Below are positions 20,109 to 28,522 of a DNA stretch of 64,000 bases, one piece after another (positions within the stretch are counted from its first letter, which is position 1; each line of letters starts with the position of its first letter). Location of the stretch: assembly GCF_026339955.1 (NCBI RefSeq), contig NZ_JAPEPW010000001.1, positions 5,017,001-5,081,000 of the forward strand, in the 5' to 3' direction. A program made the position numbers and the translations under genes. This DNA comes from Streptomyces sp. NBC_01549. GTDB taxonomy: Bacteria > Actinomycetota > Actinomycetes > Streptomycetales > Streptomycetaceae. The notes beneath the pieces were generated by a model. It had not been told where the DNA came from and searched no databases. It saw only the letters and a list, made by a program, of their open reading frames with translations.

Positions 20109-21302
20109 ATGAAGGCCTACGTCGCCGGGGTCGGGATGACCAGGTTCGAGAAGCCCGAGACCCGTGAATGGCAGTACTGGGACATGGCGAGAGAGGCGGG
20201 GAGTGTCGCGCTCGCGGACGCCGGGATCACGTACGCCGAGGTGGAACAGGTTCCTGTCGGCTACTGTTTCCAGCCCTCGACCGCCGGCCAGCGCGCCGCG
20301 TACGAACTCGGCCTGACCGGCGTTCCCGTCTACAACGTCAACAACAACTGCGCCACCGGATCGAGCGCGTTGATGCTGGCCCGGCAGTTCGTCGAGGGCG
20401 GGGTCGCGGACTGCGTACTGGCACTGGGCTTCGAGAAGATGAAGCGCGGGGCGCTGGGGGGCGGGGCGGACGGGGGAGACTTCTCGACGTCCCCGGTGGC
20501 CCGCCACTACGGCGTCATGGCCGCCCGGCACGGCTTCGAGATGTCCCCGCCCACCGCGCAGATCTTCGGCGACGCGGCGCGCGAGCACATGGAGAAGTAC
20601 GGGACCACCGAGGCGCAGCTCGCCGCCGTCGGCGCCAAGAACCACCGGCACTCGGCGAACAATCCGTACGCCCAGTTCCAGGACGTGTACGGGGTCGACG
20701 AGATCCTCGCCGCCCGGGTCGTGCACCGGCCGCTGACGAAGCTCCAGTGCTCGCCCACCTCGGACGGGGCCGCCGCCGCGGTCGTCGTGTCCGAACGGTT
20801 CGTGGAGCGCCATGAGCTGGCGGAGCGGGCCGTCGAGATCGTCGCGCAGGCCATGACCACCGACACCGAGGAGTCCTTCGCCTCCGGCTCCTGCGTCGAC
20901 GTCGTCGGACAGCCGATGTCACGGGAGGCCGCACATCAGGTGTACGAGCGGTCGGGACTCGGCATCGACGACGTGGACGTGGTGGAACTGCACGACTGCT
21001 TCTCCATCAACGAGCTGCTGACGTACGAGGCGCTCGGGATGTGCGAGGAGGGGGAGTCCGGCAAGCTCGTCGAGTCGGGGGCCACGACGTACGGCGGGCG
21101 GTGGGTGGTGAACCCGTCCGGCGGGCTGATCTCCAAGGGGCATCCGCTGGGGGCGACCGGGATCGCCCAAGTGGCCGAGCTGGTGTGGCAGTTGAGGGGT
21201 GAGGCGGGGCCCCGGCAGGTGGCGGGCGCGCGGGTCGGGCTCGCCCACAACATCGGGCTGGGCGGGGCGGCGGTGGTCACGCTGCTGCGGGCGACGGGCT
21301 GA
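20109..21302 (+). CDS. SCP2-type thiolase / lipid-transfer protein (397 aa)
   Basis: This is a thiolase-fold enzyme acting in the last step of beta-oxidation or side-chain degradation. NNNCATGSSALMLARQFV carries the nucleophile Cys at about residue 84. VELHDCFSINELL and NPSGGLISKGHPLGATG carry the second catalytic elements with the conserved GHP. The length is normal for the SCP-x thiolase group. ATG at 20109 fits the conserved N-terminus (MKAYVAGVGMTRFEKP). It is likely controlled with the MaoC-ADH-SDR genes through a shared KstR-type operator. Confidence 0.9.
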   Translation: MKAYVAGVGMTRFEKPETREWQYWDMAREAGSVALADAGITYAEVEQVPVGYCFQPSTAGQRAAYELGLTGVPVYNVNNNCATGSSALMLARQFVEGGVADCVLALGFEKMKRGALGGGADGGDFSTSPVARHYGVMAARHGFEMSPPTAQIFGDAAREHMEKYGTTEAQLAAVGAKNHRHSANNPYAQFQDVYGVDEILAARVVHRPLTKLQCSPTSDGAAAAVVVSERFVERHELAERAVEIVAQAMTTDTEESFASGSCVDVVGQPMSREAAHQVYERSGLGIDDVDVVELHDCFSINELLTYEALGMCEEGESGKLVESGATTYGGRWVVNPSGGLISKGHPLGATGIAQVAELVWQLRGEAGPRQVAGARVGLAHNIGLGGAAVVTLLRATG

Positions 21303-21328
21303 GCCGCGGCCCGACCGACGCGGCCGGT

Positions 21329-21348
21329 CCTAGTGCCGCGGCACTAGG
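21329..21348. terminator. 20-bp perfect palindrome after thiolase
   Basis: CCTAGTGCCGCGGCACTAGG is perfectly palindromic and lies 26 bp past the thiolase stop, a likely terminator. Its right end shares CTAG with the inverted-repeat element that follows. Confidence 0.6.
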
Positions 21349-21557
21349 GCGTGTTTCGAAAGTAGCGTCGCCCGCCCGAAGGGCGGGGTCCGCGGCGTCT
21401 GGTGCTGGGGGCACCTCCCACGCCTTTGAGGCAGTGGGGGAGCATCGCAAGGCGGAGGGTCGTCCGCGTACTGGGCGTACGCGGACGATCCCGACAACGC
21501 GGCGAGGCGCCGTGCCAGGCGTCGCGGACCAGACGGGACTTTCGAAACACGCCCTAG
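21344..21557. mobile_element. 214-bp non-coding element with 20-bp terminal inverted repeats (MITE-like)
   Basis: CTAGGGCGTGTTTCGAAAGT (21344-21363) is repeated inverted and exact at 21538-21557. The interior has further hairpins, including GTCCGCGTAC/GTACGCGGAC and a CCCAC...AGTGGGGGAG hairpin (21407-21442), and no gene. CTAG at each end could be target duplication or part of the repeat. It fills the 320-bp gap between thiolase and the next MFS gene. No transposase of its own is present. Confidence 0.75.
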
Positions 21558-21621
21558 GTCCCGTGGCCGAGGAGCGAGTGCGGCGAAATCCCGATGCAAG
21601 GACCGTAGGGCGGTTGAGAGC

Positions 21622-23049
21622 ATGACACCCATGCTGCGAGCCGCGGAAGACACCCGAATATCAGGTCGCGCCGCACCGCCCACCTGGCTGGTGGTGGCGC
21701 TGGCCTGCGCCGGACAGTTCCTGGTGGTGCTCGACGTGTCCGTCGTGAACGTGGCGCTGCCGTCCATGCGGACCGACCTCGGGCTGAGCGCGCCGGGGCT
21801 GCAGTGGGTCGTCAACGCGTACGCGATCGCCTTCGCCGGGTTCATGCTGCTCGGCGGGCGGGCCGGTGACCTGTACGGACGTAAACGGATGTTCCTGGTC
21901 GGGCTCGCGCTGTTCACGGGGGCCTCGCTGGGCGGCGGGCTCGCCCAGGCGGGCTGGCAACTGCTGGTCGCCCGGGCCGCACAGGGGCTCGGGGCGGCGG
22001 TGCTCGCGCCCTCGACGCTGACGATCCTCACCTCGGCGGTCCCGGAGGGCGCCGCCCGCGCGCGGGCCATCGCGACCTGGACGGCGGTCGGCGCCGGCGG
22101 CGGGGCGGTCGGCGGTCTGGTCGGCGGGCTGCTGGTGGACGGGCTGTCGTGGCGGTGGGTGCTGCTGATCAACGTGCCGGTGGGCGCGGTGGTGCTGGCG
22201 GGCGCCGCGCGGTGGCTCGTGGAGAGTCGGGCGGGGGACGGGCGGCGGCTCGATCTGCCGGGCGCGCTGCTGGTGACGGCGGGGCTCGCGACCCTCGCGT
22301 ACGGGATCGTGCAGACCGAGGCGGAGGGGTGGGCGGCGGCCGCGACCCTGGTACCGCTGTGTGCCGGGCTCACGCTGATCGGCTGCTTCCTCCTGGTCGA
22401 GGCGCGGACGCGGGTGCCGTTGATGCCGCTGCGGCTGCTCGGCGTGCGGGCGGTGGCGTCGGCGAACGCGGCCATGTTCGTGTGCGGCGCCGCGATGTTC
22501 TGCATGTGGTTCTTCATGACGCTGTACGCGCAGAACGTGCTCGGCTACTCGCCGCTGGGCGCCGGGCTCGCGCTGGTGCCGAGCTCGCTCGCGGTGGTCC
22601 TCGGCTCGAAGCTCGCACCGCGGCTCATGCCGGTGGTCGGGGCGCGCAACGTCGCCGTCATCGGGTCGCTGGTCGCCGCGGCGGGCTTCGGCTGGCAGTC
22701 GACGATGACGGCCGACGGCTCGTACCTGACGGCGATCATGTTCCCCGGGATTTTGATGATGGCGGGCGCGGGACTGGCCGCCACTCCGCTCGCCTCGCTC
22801 GCGACCTCGGGCGCGGCGCCGGGGGACGCCGGTCTTGTCTCCGGGCTGGTCAACACCTCTCGCACGATGGGCGGTTCACTCGGACTCGCCGTCATGTCGA
22901 CCATCGCGGCGTCGCGTACGGGGAGCGGTTCGTCGGCCCAGGCGCTGACGGAGGGATACGCGTTGGCCTTCCGCACGGGCGGGTACGTGCTGCTCGGCGG
23001 GGCGGTGCTGATGCTGCTGTGGCTGCCCTCGAAGATCTCCGCCCGCTGA
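21622..23049 (+). CDS. DHA2-type MFS exporter (475 aa)
   Basis: This is a drug:H+ antiporter of the 14-helix group. WLVVALACAGQFLVVLDVSV is helix 1 with the DxSxVNVALP signature of the EmrB/QacA type, and GGRAGDLYGRKRMFLVG is motif A. The length is normal with no extra domain. ATG at 21622 is used; ATG at 21631 is an alternative and neither has a strong ribosome site. It lies 65 bp past the MITE-like element. Confidence 0.88.
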   Translation: MTPMLRAAEDTRISGRAAPPTWLVVALACAGQFLVVLDVSVVNVALPSMRTDLGLSAPGLQWVVNAYAIAFAGFMLLGGRAGDLYGRKRMFLVGLALFTGASLGGGLAQAGWQLLVARAAQGLGAAVLAPSTLTILTSAVPEGAARARAIATWTAVGAGGGAVGGLVGGLLVDGLSWRWVLLINVPVGAVVLAGAARWLVESRAGDGRRLDLPGALLVTAGLATLAYGIVQTEAEGWAAAATLVPLCAGLTLIGCFLLVEARTRVPLMPLRLLGVRAVASANAAMFVCGAAMFCMWFFMTLYAQNVLGYSPLGAGLALVPSSLAVVLGSKLAPRLMPVVGARNVAVIGSLVAAAGFGWQSTMTADGSYLTAIMFPGILMMAGAGLAATPLASLATSGAAPGDAGLVSGLVNTSRTMGGSLGLAVMSTIAASRTGSGSSAQALTEGYALAFRTGGYVLLGGAVLMLLWLPSKISAR

Positions 23050-23126
23050 GGAGACGAAAGATCTCCGCGTGCCGGGGCAACGAAATCCGGCCCTCGTGGA
23101 CTCCTTTGTACATCTAGGAGGTGCCC

Positions 23127-23666
23127 ATGGGGGATCGGAAGCAGGCCAGGGACGAGGAGTTCCAGCGCTTTGTCATCGGCCGCTGGCCACGGTTGATGCG
23201 TACGGCATTTCTCCTTACGGGGGAGCAGCACGCCGCCGAGGACCTGGTCCAGACGACGCTGGAGCAGGTCTATGTGGCCTGGCGCAGGGTCGGCGCGGCC
23301 GACGACCCGGAGGCCTACGTACGGCGCGTGATGATCAACGCGCATGCCCGGAAACACCGCAGAAGACTCAAGGAGTTCCTGGCGCCGAAGGACGACTCGG
23401 GGCTCACGCACGAGCTGCCCGACCACGGTGACCGGATCGCCCAGGCCGACGACCGCAGCGCCCTGCTGACGGCGCTCGTCCAACTGCCGCCGCGCCAGCG
23501 CGAGGCCGTCGTCCTTCGGTACTGGGAGGACCTGAGTGAGAGCCAGGCGGCGGAGGCGATGGGCTGTTCGGTCGGCGCGGTGAAGAGCAACGCGGCGAAG
23601 GGGCTCGCGAAGCTGCGCGCCATACCGGGCCTGGCGGACATGGTGACGCACGGAGGGCGGAAGTGA
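23127..23666 (+). CDS. SigE-family ECF RNA polymerase sigma factor (179 aa)
   Basis: Region 2 (FQRFVIGRWPRLMRTAFLL ... EDLVQTTLEQVYVAWRRV) and region 4 (LPPRQREAVVLRYWEDLSES ... VGAVKSNAAKGLAKLR) are clear. ATG at 23127 follows AGGAGG at the right distance; a GTG at 23121 is inside that site. The stop overlaps the next start (TGATG), so the factor is produced with the membrane protein downstream, which probably modulates it. Confidence 0.9.
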   Translation: MGDRKQARDEEFQRFVIGRWPRLMRTAFLLTGEQHAAEDLVQTTLEQVYVAWRRVGAADDPEAYVRRVMINAHARKHRRRLKEFLAPKDDSGLTHELPDHGDRIAQADDRSALLTALVQLPPRQREAVVLRYWEDLSESQAAEAMGCSVGAVKSNAAKGLAKLRAIPGLADMVTHGGRK

Positions 23667-24496
23667 TGAGCGCGGACCGGGAGACGAACCACGACATGAC
23701 GCACAGGGACATCGCCGTCCTGCTGGCCGACGCCGCGGACGAGGCGGAGATCGGTATAGCCCCCTACCAGGCGGTGATCCGCGGCGGCCGCCGTCGCAAG
23801 GCCCGCCGCTGGGCGCTGGCGGCAGCGGCGGCGCTGGTGATCGCCGGTTCGACGGGGACGCTGGCGCTGGCCGGGGTGACGGACGGCGACGCGCAGCGGG
23901 TCGCGCCGGTAGCGACGCAGCCGCCCACGGGCGAGGAGCGCCATGTGTACGAGCCACAGCGGACCACGCTGGGGAAGGGGTACGACGGCGGCAATGACTG
24001 GGAGGTGACCATCGACGTGTGGGGGGCGTCGAAGGACGGGGCGGAGGCACAGCGCCAGTGGACCGCCATGGAAGATTACGGCGGGACGCCGATGGGAGCG
24101 CGAGATGCCGAGAAGCTGATCGGCAAGGCCTGGTACTTCGTGCACGCGAGGGTGGGCGACCACACGTCGATGGTGATGACCGGCCAGTTCGAGAAGGGCG
24201 ACACCCTGTCGGGCGCGGAGTTCGAGTCGGGTGCGATCCGCATGCCGTCCAGTGAATCCGTCCAAGCCGGCGCGCCCAACCGGCTCGTGATCGGCGACGT
24301 CGCCCCGACCGCCCGGCGTGTCACCTGCACGTGGAACGACGGCACGAAGACCGAGGTCCCGCGCGCGCCCGAGGGCGCCGGCTTCGGCCCGGACTTCAAG
24401 CCGTACATCCGCCCTGTCAAGGGTTCTCAGCCGAACTGGTTCGTGTGCGTGGCCCCGGAGGGTACGAGCTACAAGTCGGTGAAGGTGACGGGCTGA
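23666..24496 (+). CDS. Membrane-anchored partner of the sigma factor (276 aa)
   Basis: ATG at 23666 overlaps the sigma stop and follows GGAGGG. A short cytoplasmic N-terminus (LLADAADEAEIGIAPYQAVI) is followed by a basic stop and one transmembrane helix at about 50-70 (WALAAAAALVIAGSTGTLAL). The remainder is extracytoplasmic with no known domain. This layout is common downstream of SigE-family factors in Streptomyces and suggests an anti-sigma or signal-sensing role, inferred from context. No zinc anti-sigma HxxxCxxC motif is present. Confidence 0.7.
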   Translation: MSADRETNHDMTHRDIAVLLADAADEAEIGIAPYQAVIRGGRRRKARRWALAAAAALVIAGSTGTLALAGVTDGDAQRVAPVATQPPTGEERHVYEPQRTTLGKGYDGGNDWEVTIDVWGASKDGAEAQRQWTAMEDYGGTPMGARDAEKLIGKAWYFVHARVGDHTSMVMTGQFEKGDTLSGAEFESGAIRMPSSESVQAGAPNRLVIGDVAPTARRVTCTWNDGTKTEVPRAPEGAGFGPDFKPYIRPVKGSQPNWFVCVAPEGTSYKSVKVTG

Positions 24497-24537
24497 TGTG
24501 AGCCGTCCAGAGATGGGCCGGCCGGAGAAAGGAGGGG

Positions 24538-25179
24538 CTACAGCCAGCCCTGCTGGCGGGCCTCCCGCATCGCCTCCATGCGGTTGCGGGTGCCCGTCTT
24601 GCCGATCGCGGAGGAGAGGTAGTTGCGGACGGTCGACTCGGAGAGATGGAGCTTCGAGGCGATGTCGGCGACGGTGGCGCCGTCCGTCGAGGCCTTCAGG
24701 ACGTCGCACTCACGGGCGGTGAGCGGATTCGGCCCGGCGCTCAACGCGGCGGCGGCGAGCGCCGGATCGATGACGGTCTCGCCGGTCAGCACCCGCCGGA
24801 TCGCCTCGGCCAGGTCCTCCACGGGGCCGTCCTTGACCAGGAACCCGGCGGCACCCGCCTCCATGGCGCGCCGCAGATACCCGGGCCGGCCGAAGGTGGT
24901 CAGGATCAACACCCGGCATTCGGGCGCCTGTTCGCGCAGTATGGCGGCGGCGTCCAGACCGCTCATCCCGGGCAGCTCGATGTCCAGCAGGGCCACGTCC
25001 GGGCGGTGCGTCAGCGCCGCGTCCACGATGGCGTCGCCCGCCGCCACCTGGGCGACGACCTTGATGTCCGGCTCCATCCCCAGCAACAGGGCGAGCGCGC
25101 CCCGCATCATTCCCTGATCCTCGGCAAGCAGGACACGCACGGACTTCGTGGGCCGGTGGTCCCGGGGCATCTCGTTCAC
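24538..25179 (-). CDS. DesR/NarL-type response regulator (213 aa)
   Basis: The receiver domain (residues about 14-125) has the phospho-acceptor Asp in VALLDIELPG and the switch Thr in ILTTFGRPG. The LuxR-type helix-turn-helix lies at about 150-210 (NPLTARECDVLKAS ... SESTVRNYLSSAIGKT). It is probably the partner of the histidine kinase at 28500-29777, now separated by 3.3 kb. A GTG start at 25179 is used; ATG at 25170 is possible. Confidence 0.88.
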   Translation of the reverse strand: MNEMPRDHRPTKSVRVLLAEDQGMMRGALALLLGMEPDIKVVAQVAAGDAIVDAALTHRPDVALLDIELPGMSGLDAAAILREQAPECRVLILTTFGRPGYLRRAMEAGAAGFLVKDGPVEDLAEAIRRVLTGETVIDPALAAAALSAGPNPLTARECDVLKASTDGATVADIASKLHLSESTVRNYLSSAIGKTGTRNRMEAMREARQQGWL

Positions 25180-25367
25180 GGGGCCAAGCGTAAGGCGGGG
25201 GAAGGCGCGTGAGCCGTCGCGGTGGTCACCTGGCCGGTCATTAAAAACTCTCCATGGTTCGACTCCGCGCGTCTTGACGGCTCTTGACTCCGGGCAAACA
25301 ATCGCCTCGACATTCCGTGATCGCCTTTGCCATTCCCGTGCCGGGCCGATTTTCGCAAACGTTCGAC

Positions 25368-25425
25368 ATTTCGACCGGGAATGGGTTCGGTATTTCGATC
25401 GAACGATGTCCGGTATTTCGACCGG
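25368..25425. promoter_or_regulatory. Three ATTTCGA boxes in the former promoter of the GH54 gene
   Basis: ATTTCGACCGGG (25368-25379), ATTTCGATCGAA (25392-25403) and ATTTCGACCGGG (25414-25425) have steps of 24 and 22. The middle copy contains the palindrome TTCGATCGAA. They lie upstream of the IS insertion point, in what would have been the regulatory region of the arabinofuranosidase gene. The gap 25180-25456 shows no gene. Confidence 0.5.
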
Positions 25426-25456
25426 GTACCCGCACTGTCCTACCAGGAACGGAAGA

Positions 25457-26960
25457 CACGGCAGCTGTAGTTCGTGACTCGTGAGGTTCCTGTCATGCGA
25501 TGGCCACTGCTGTGACGTTGTTCCAGCGGCGGTGGCAGGCCGTCGCGCGATGCTGGTGTCGGCGACGCCAGTTCGACCAGCGCAGGGCGTGTGCCGGATC
25601 GGTGTCCTGGCGGGGCCTTGGCAGGGCGAAGACCCGCAATAGCGCGAGGAGTTCGCGCGGGCTGACGGGCACCATGGCCAACTCGTCGTCGGAGTTGGCG
25701 GGGTGGGCGCGTTGCCGCTCGTGGAGGGCGCCGACGGCCAGAAGTGCGTAGGCGATCATTGACATGAGGCTCCAGCGGTGCCAGGACGTCCAGCAGGTGA
25801 CCTGGCCGGTGTCGAGGTGGGCCAGGCCCTTGGCTCCCTGGAAGTCCTCCTCGACCCGCCACCTGCGGCAGACCGCGCTGACCAGCACCGATATCGGCTG
25901 CGGGTCGGGGTGCCAGGTCCGGTAGAAGGAAAGGGTGCCGGTGCGGCGGTGGCGTCGGACCAGGACCTGGCTGTGCCCGGCGGCCTGTCCGGGCGGCGCA
26001 TCGTCGGGGTTCACGTCGATCATCGCCCAGTCGTAGAGCCGCTCGGCCTTGGTGCCATGGCCGGTCCTCAGCCGCATCCAGGCCCGCTTCGGCACCCGCT
26101 CCAGCAGCGCGGTGACCTTCTTCTTCCCGGCGCCCGGGGTGGTGACCCGGTGGCTGGTGGGTACCGCGATCGCGTAGCCGTAGCCCAGCGCACGGATCCG
26201 CGCACGCAACTCCCGTCCACCGTAGACCTCGTCGGCGGCCACCCACGCGGTGTGCACCCCCGAGGCGTGGGCGTCCTCCAGCATGTCGCCGGCCAGTTGC
26301 GGCTTGGTGGCGAACACCCTCTCGTCGGGCACCCCGACCAGCTCACGGCGCTCGTCGTCCGCCGCCCATGCCTCGCCCAGGTACAGCCGACGGTCGACCA
26401 GCGCGTGCCCCTCGGCACTCACGTAGGAGAGGTGTACCGCGACCTGGCACAGCCCGATCCCGCCCAGCGCCCCGGAGTACTGCCGGGCCGCGCCGACCGC
26501 GTCGAGGGACGACTTCTCATCGCCCGTCTCGTCCACCACCAACATCACCTCCCTCTCGCCGAGTTGCTCCACCGTCCAGGCCGCGACCGACCGGCGGACT
26601 GCCTCGGTGTCGAAGCGGGCCCTCGACAAGAAGTGCTGCAGGACATGCGGACCGCTGTGGCCGATCGCCTCGGCCAACGACCAGCAGTTCGCCGATTCCT
26701 TGACCATCAGCAGCCCAGAGACCATGTTCCGGCAGGTCAGCCGGGTCTCCCGGCGCGGGAAGCAGCTCGCGAACCGGCCCATCAACCCCTCGAACAACCC
26801 GTCCCACCCGGCGTGTACTACCGTGGCCTGCGCGGCCACCGCTTCTTGATTCTTCGTCACACAAGATCACGATGCCGGTGGCCGTACCCCTGCCGCAGGC
26901 ACCCCACCCACCACGCTGGCCAGCGGCGATGCCTCACGCCTCACGAACTACAGCTGCCGT
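25457..26960. mobile_element. IS701-family insertion sequence
   Basis: Inverted repeats of about 27 bp with two mismatches (left starts GGCAGCTGTAGTTCGTGA at 25460, right is its complement ending at 26958) flank one transposase gene. GGAAGA is present on both sides (25451-25456 and 26961-26966) and may be a target duplication, though 4 bp is more usual for the family. The element separates a promoter region from the GH54 start. Confidence 0.85.
25493..26860 (-). CDS. IS701-family DDE transposase (455 aa)
   Basis: This enzyme catalyses transposition of its own element. The acidic triad is visible: VVDETGDEKS (first Asp), VAADEVYGG (second Asp) and RRWRVEEDFQGAKG (Glu, with the family's basic run). 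The length and the N-terminal cysteine-containing region (RETRLTCRNMVSGLL) are normal, and no frameshift is seen, so it may be active. GTG at 26860 is the start. It points opposite to the GH54 gene. Confidence 0.92.
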   Translation of the reverse strand: MTKNQEAVAAQATVVHAGWDGLFEGLMGRFASCFPRRETRLTCRNMVSGLLMVKESANCWSLAEAIGHSGPHVLQHFLSRARFDTEAVRRSVAAWTVEQLGEREVMLVVDETGDEKSSLDAVGAARQYSGALGGIGLCQVAVHLSYVSAEGHALVDRRLYLGEAWAADDERRELVGVPDERVFATKPQLAGDMLEDAHASGVHTAWVAADEVYGGRELRARIRALGYGYAIAVPTSHRVTTPGAGKKKVTALLERVPKRAWMRLRTGHGTKAERLYDWAMIDVNPDDAPPGQAAGHSQVLVRRHRRTGTLSFYRTWHPDPQPISVLVSAVCRRWRVEEDFQGAKGLAHLDTGQVTCWTSWHRWSLMSMIAYALLAVGALHERQRAHPANSDDELAMVPVSPRELLALLRVFALPRPRQDTDPAHALRWSNWRRRHQHRATACHRRWNNVTAVAIA

Positions 26961-26974
26961 GGAAGAGGTGCACC

Positions 26975-28522
26975 GTGTTACCAAGATCGTCGCGCTTGAG
27001 AAGTGCCGTGCTGGCCGTGCTGTCGGTGCTGGCGGCCGTCGTCGCACTCGCTGTCGGCGCCCCGGCGGCCACCGCCGCGGGATCGCTTCCCTGTGACGTC
27101 TACGCCGCCGCGGGCACGCCCTGCGTCGCCGCGCACAGCCTCGTCAGAGCGCTCTACTCGTCGTACAACGGCTCGCTCTACCAGGTGCAGCGCGCCTCCG
27201 ACAGCGCCACCGCGAACATCGGTCTCCTGGCGGCCGGCGGGTACGCGAACGCGGCGGCACAGGACTCCTTCTGTACCGGTACCACCTGCATCATCACCAA
27301 GATCTACGACCAGTCGTCGCGCCACAACGACCTCACCGTCGAGGGCGCGGGCGGGGCGGGCGCGGCCGACGTCGGGGCGCCCGCGGACGCGCTGCCGGTA
27401 ACCGTCGGCGGCCACCAGGTCTACGGCCTGGAGATCTCGGCCGGCATGGGCTACCGGGACAACTCCACCTCGGGCGTGGCCACCAACGGGGCGGCCGAGG
27501 GGATGTACATGGTGACCTCCGGCACCCATGTGAACGGCAGTTGCTGCTTCGACTACGGCAACGCCGAGACCAACAACAAGGACACCGGCAACGGCCACAT
27601 GGACGCGATCAACTTCGGTACCGAATGCTGGTTCTCGCCCTGTTACGGCCAGGGCCCCTGGGTGCAGGCCGACCTGGAGAACGGCCTGTTCCAGTCGGAC
27701 TCCGGCTACAGCAAGAACACGTCGAACACGGGCACCGGGGCGATGCCGTTCGTGACCGCTTTGCTGAAGAACAACGGTCAGAACCATTTCGCGCTGAAAT
27801 ACGGCAACGCCCAATCGGGCGGTCTCACGACGACCTATTCCGGGGGTGAACCCACCACCAGTGGTTACTCGCCCATGCATCAGGAGGGCGCGATCGTCCT
27901 GGGCACCGGCGGCGACAACAGCAACGGCTCCATCGGGTCCTTCTTCGAGGGCGTCATGACCTCGGGCATCCCGACGGACGCCGCCGACGACTCCGTCCAG
28001 GCCAACATCGTCTCCGTCGGCTACGGCGGTGCGACCGGCAGCACCGGCTCGCTGACGGCCGGGTCGGAGATCTCGCTGCGCGCGACGACCTCGTGCTGCA
28101 CCACCGACTACATCCGCCACCAGAACAACGCGGCGGTCATCTCGGCCATCACGTCGAGCAGTTCGGCACTCGACAGGGGCGACGCCACCTGGATCGTCCG
28201 CAGGGGCCTCGCCGACAGTTCCTGCTACTCCTTCGAGTCACGGAACTACCCGGGCGACTTCCTGCGGCACTACAACTACCAGCTCTACCGACAACCCATG
28301 GTCGGCACCACGCAGTTCAGACAGGACGCCACGTTCTGCGCCGGGACGGGCAAGAGCGGGACGGGGACCTCGTTCGCGTCGTACAACTACCCGACGAGAT
28401 ACCTCCGGCACTACGACTACAACGTCTACATAGCGAGTGACGGCGGCTCGAACACCTTCGACAGCGCCACCTCGTGGACGGACGACGTGAGCTGGGCGGT
28501 CACGGCTCCCTGGGCGCCGTAG
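26975..28522 (+). CDS. Secreted GH54 alpha-L-arabinofuranosidase with CBM42 (515 aa)
   Basis: This enzyme removes arabinose side chains from arabinoxylan or arabinan outside the cell. An N-terminal basic stretch and a hydrophobic core (SAVLAVLSVLAAVVALAVGA) ending APAATAAG form a Sec signal peptide. The AbfB catalytic domain spans about 38-355, with conserved CCFDYGNAETNN, GTECWFSP and LGTGGDNSNGS (candidate acid residues). The C-terminal AbfB/CBM42 arabinose-binding domain (IRHQN, FLRHYNYQLY, YLRHYDYNVY) is complete. The frame is open far upstream through the IS, but GTG at 26975 with GGAAGAGG before it is the real start. It overlaps the kinase gene tail-to-tail by 23 bp. Confidence 0.9.
   Translation: MLPRSSRLRSAVLAVLSVLAAVVALAVGAPAATAAGSLPCDVYAAAGTPCVAAHSLVRALYSSYNGSLYQVQRASDSATANIGLLAAGGYANAAAQDSFCTGTTCIITKIYDQSSRHNDLTVEGAGGAGAADVGAPADALPVTVGGHQVYGLEISAGMGYRDNSTSGVATNGAAEGMYMVTSGTHVNGSCCFDYGNAETNNKDTGNGHMDAINFGTECWFSPCYGQGPWVQADLENGLFQSDSGYSKNTSNTGTGAMPFVTALLKNNGQNHFALKYGNAQSGGLTTTYSGGEPTTSGYSPMHQEGAIVLGTGGDNSNGSIGSFFEGVMTSGIPTDAADDSVQANIVSVGYGGATGSTGSLTAGSEISLRATTSCCTTDYIRHQNNAAVISAITSSSSALDRGDATWIVRRGLADSSCYSFESRNYPGDFLRHYNYQLYRQPMVGTTQFRQDATFCAGTGKSGTGTSFASYNYPTRYLRHYDYNVYIASDGGSNTFDSATSWTDDVSWAVTAPWAP

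Noticed and set aside
25778..26974. N-terminal extension of the arabinofuranosidase through the IS element
   Set aside because: The extension is antisense to the transposase. The protein has a perfect signal peptide directly after GTG at 26975 with its own ribosome site.
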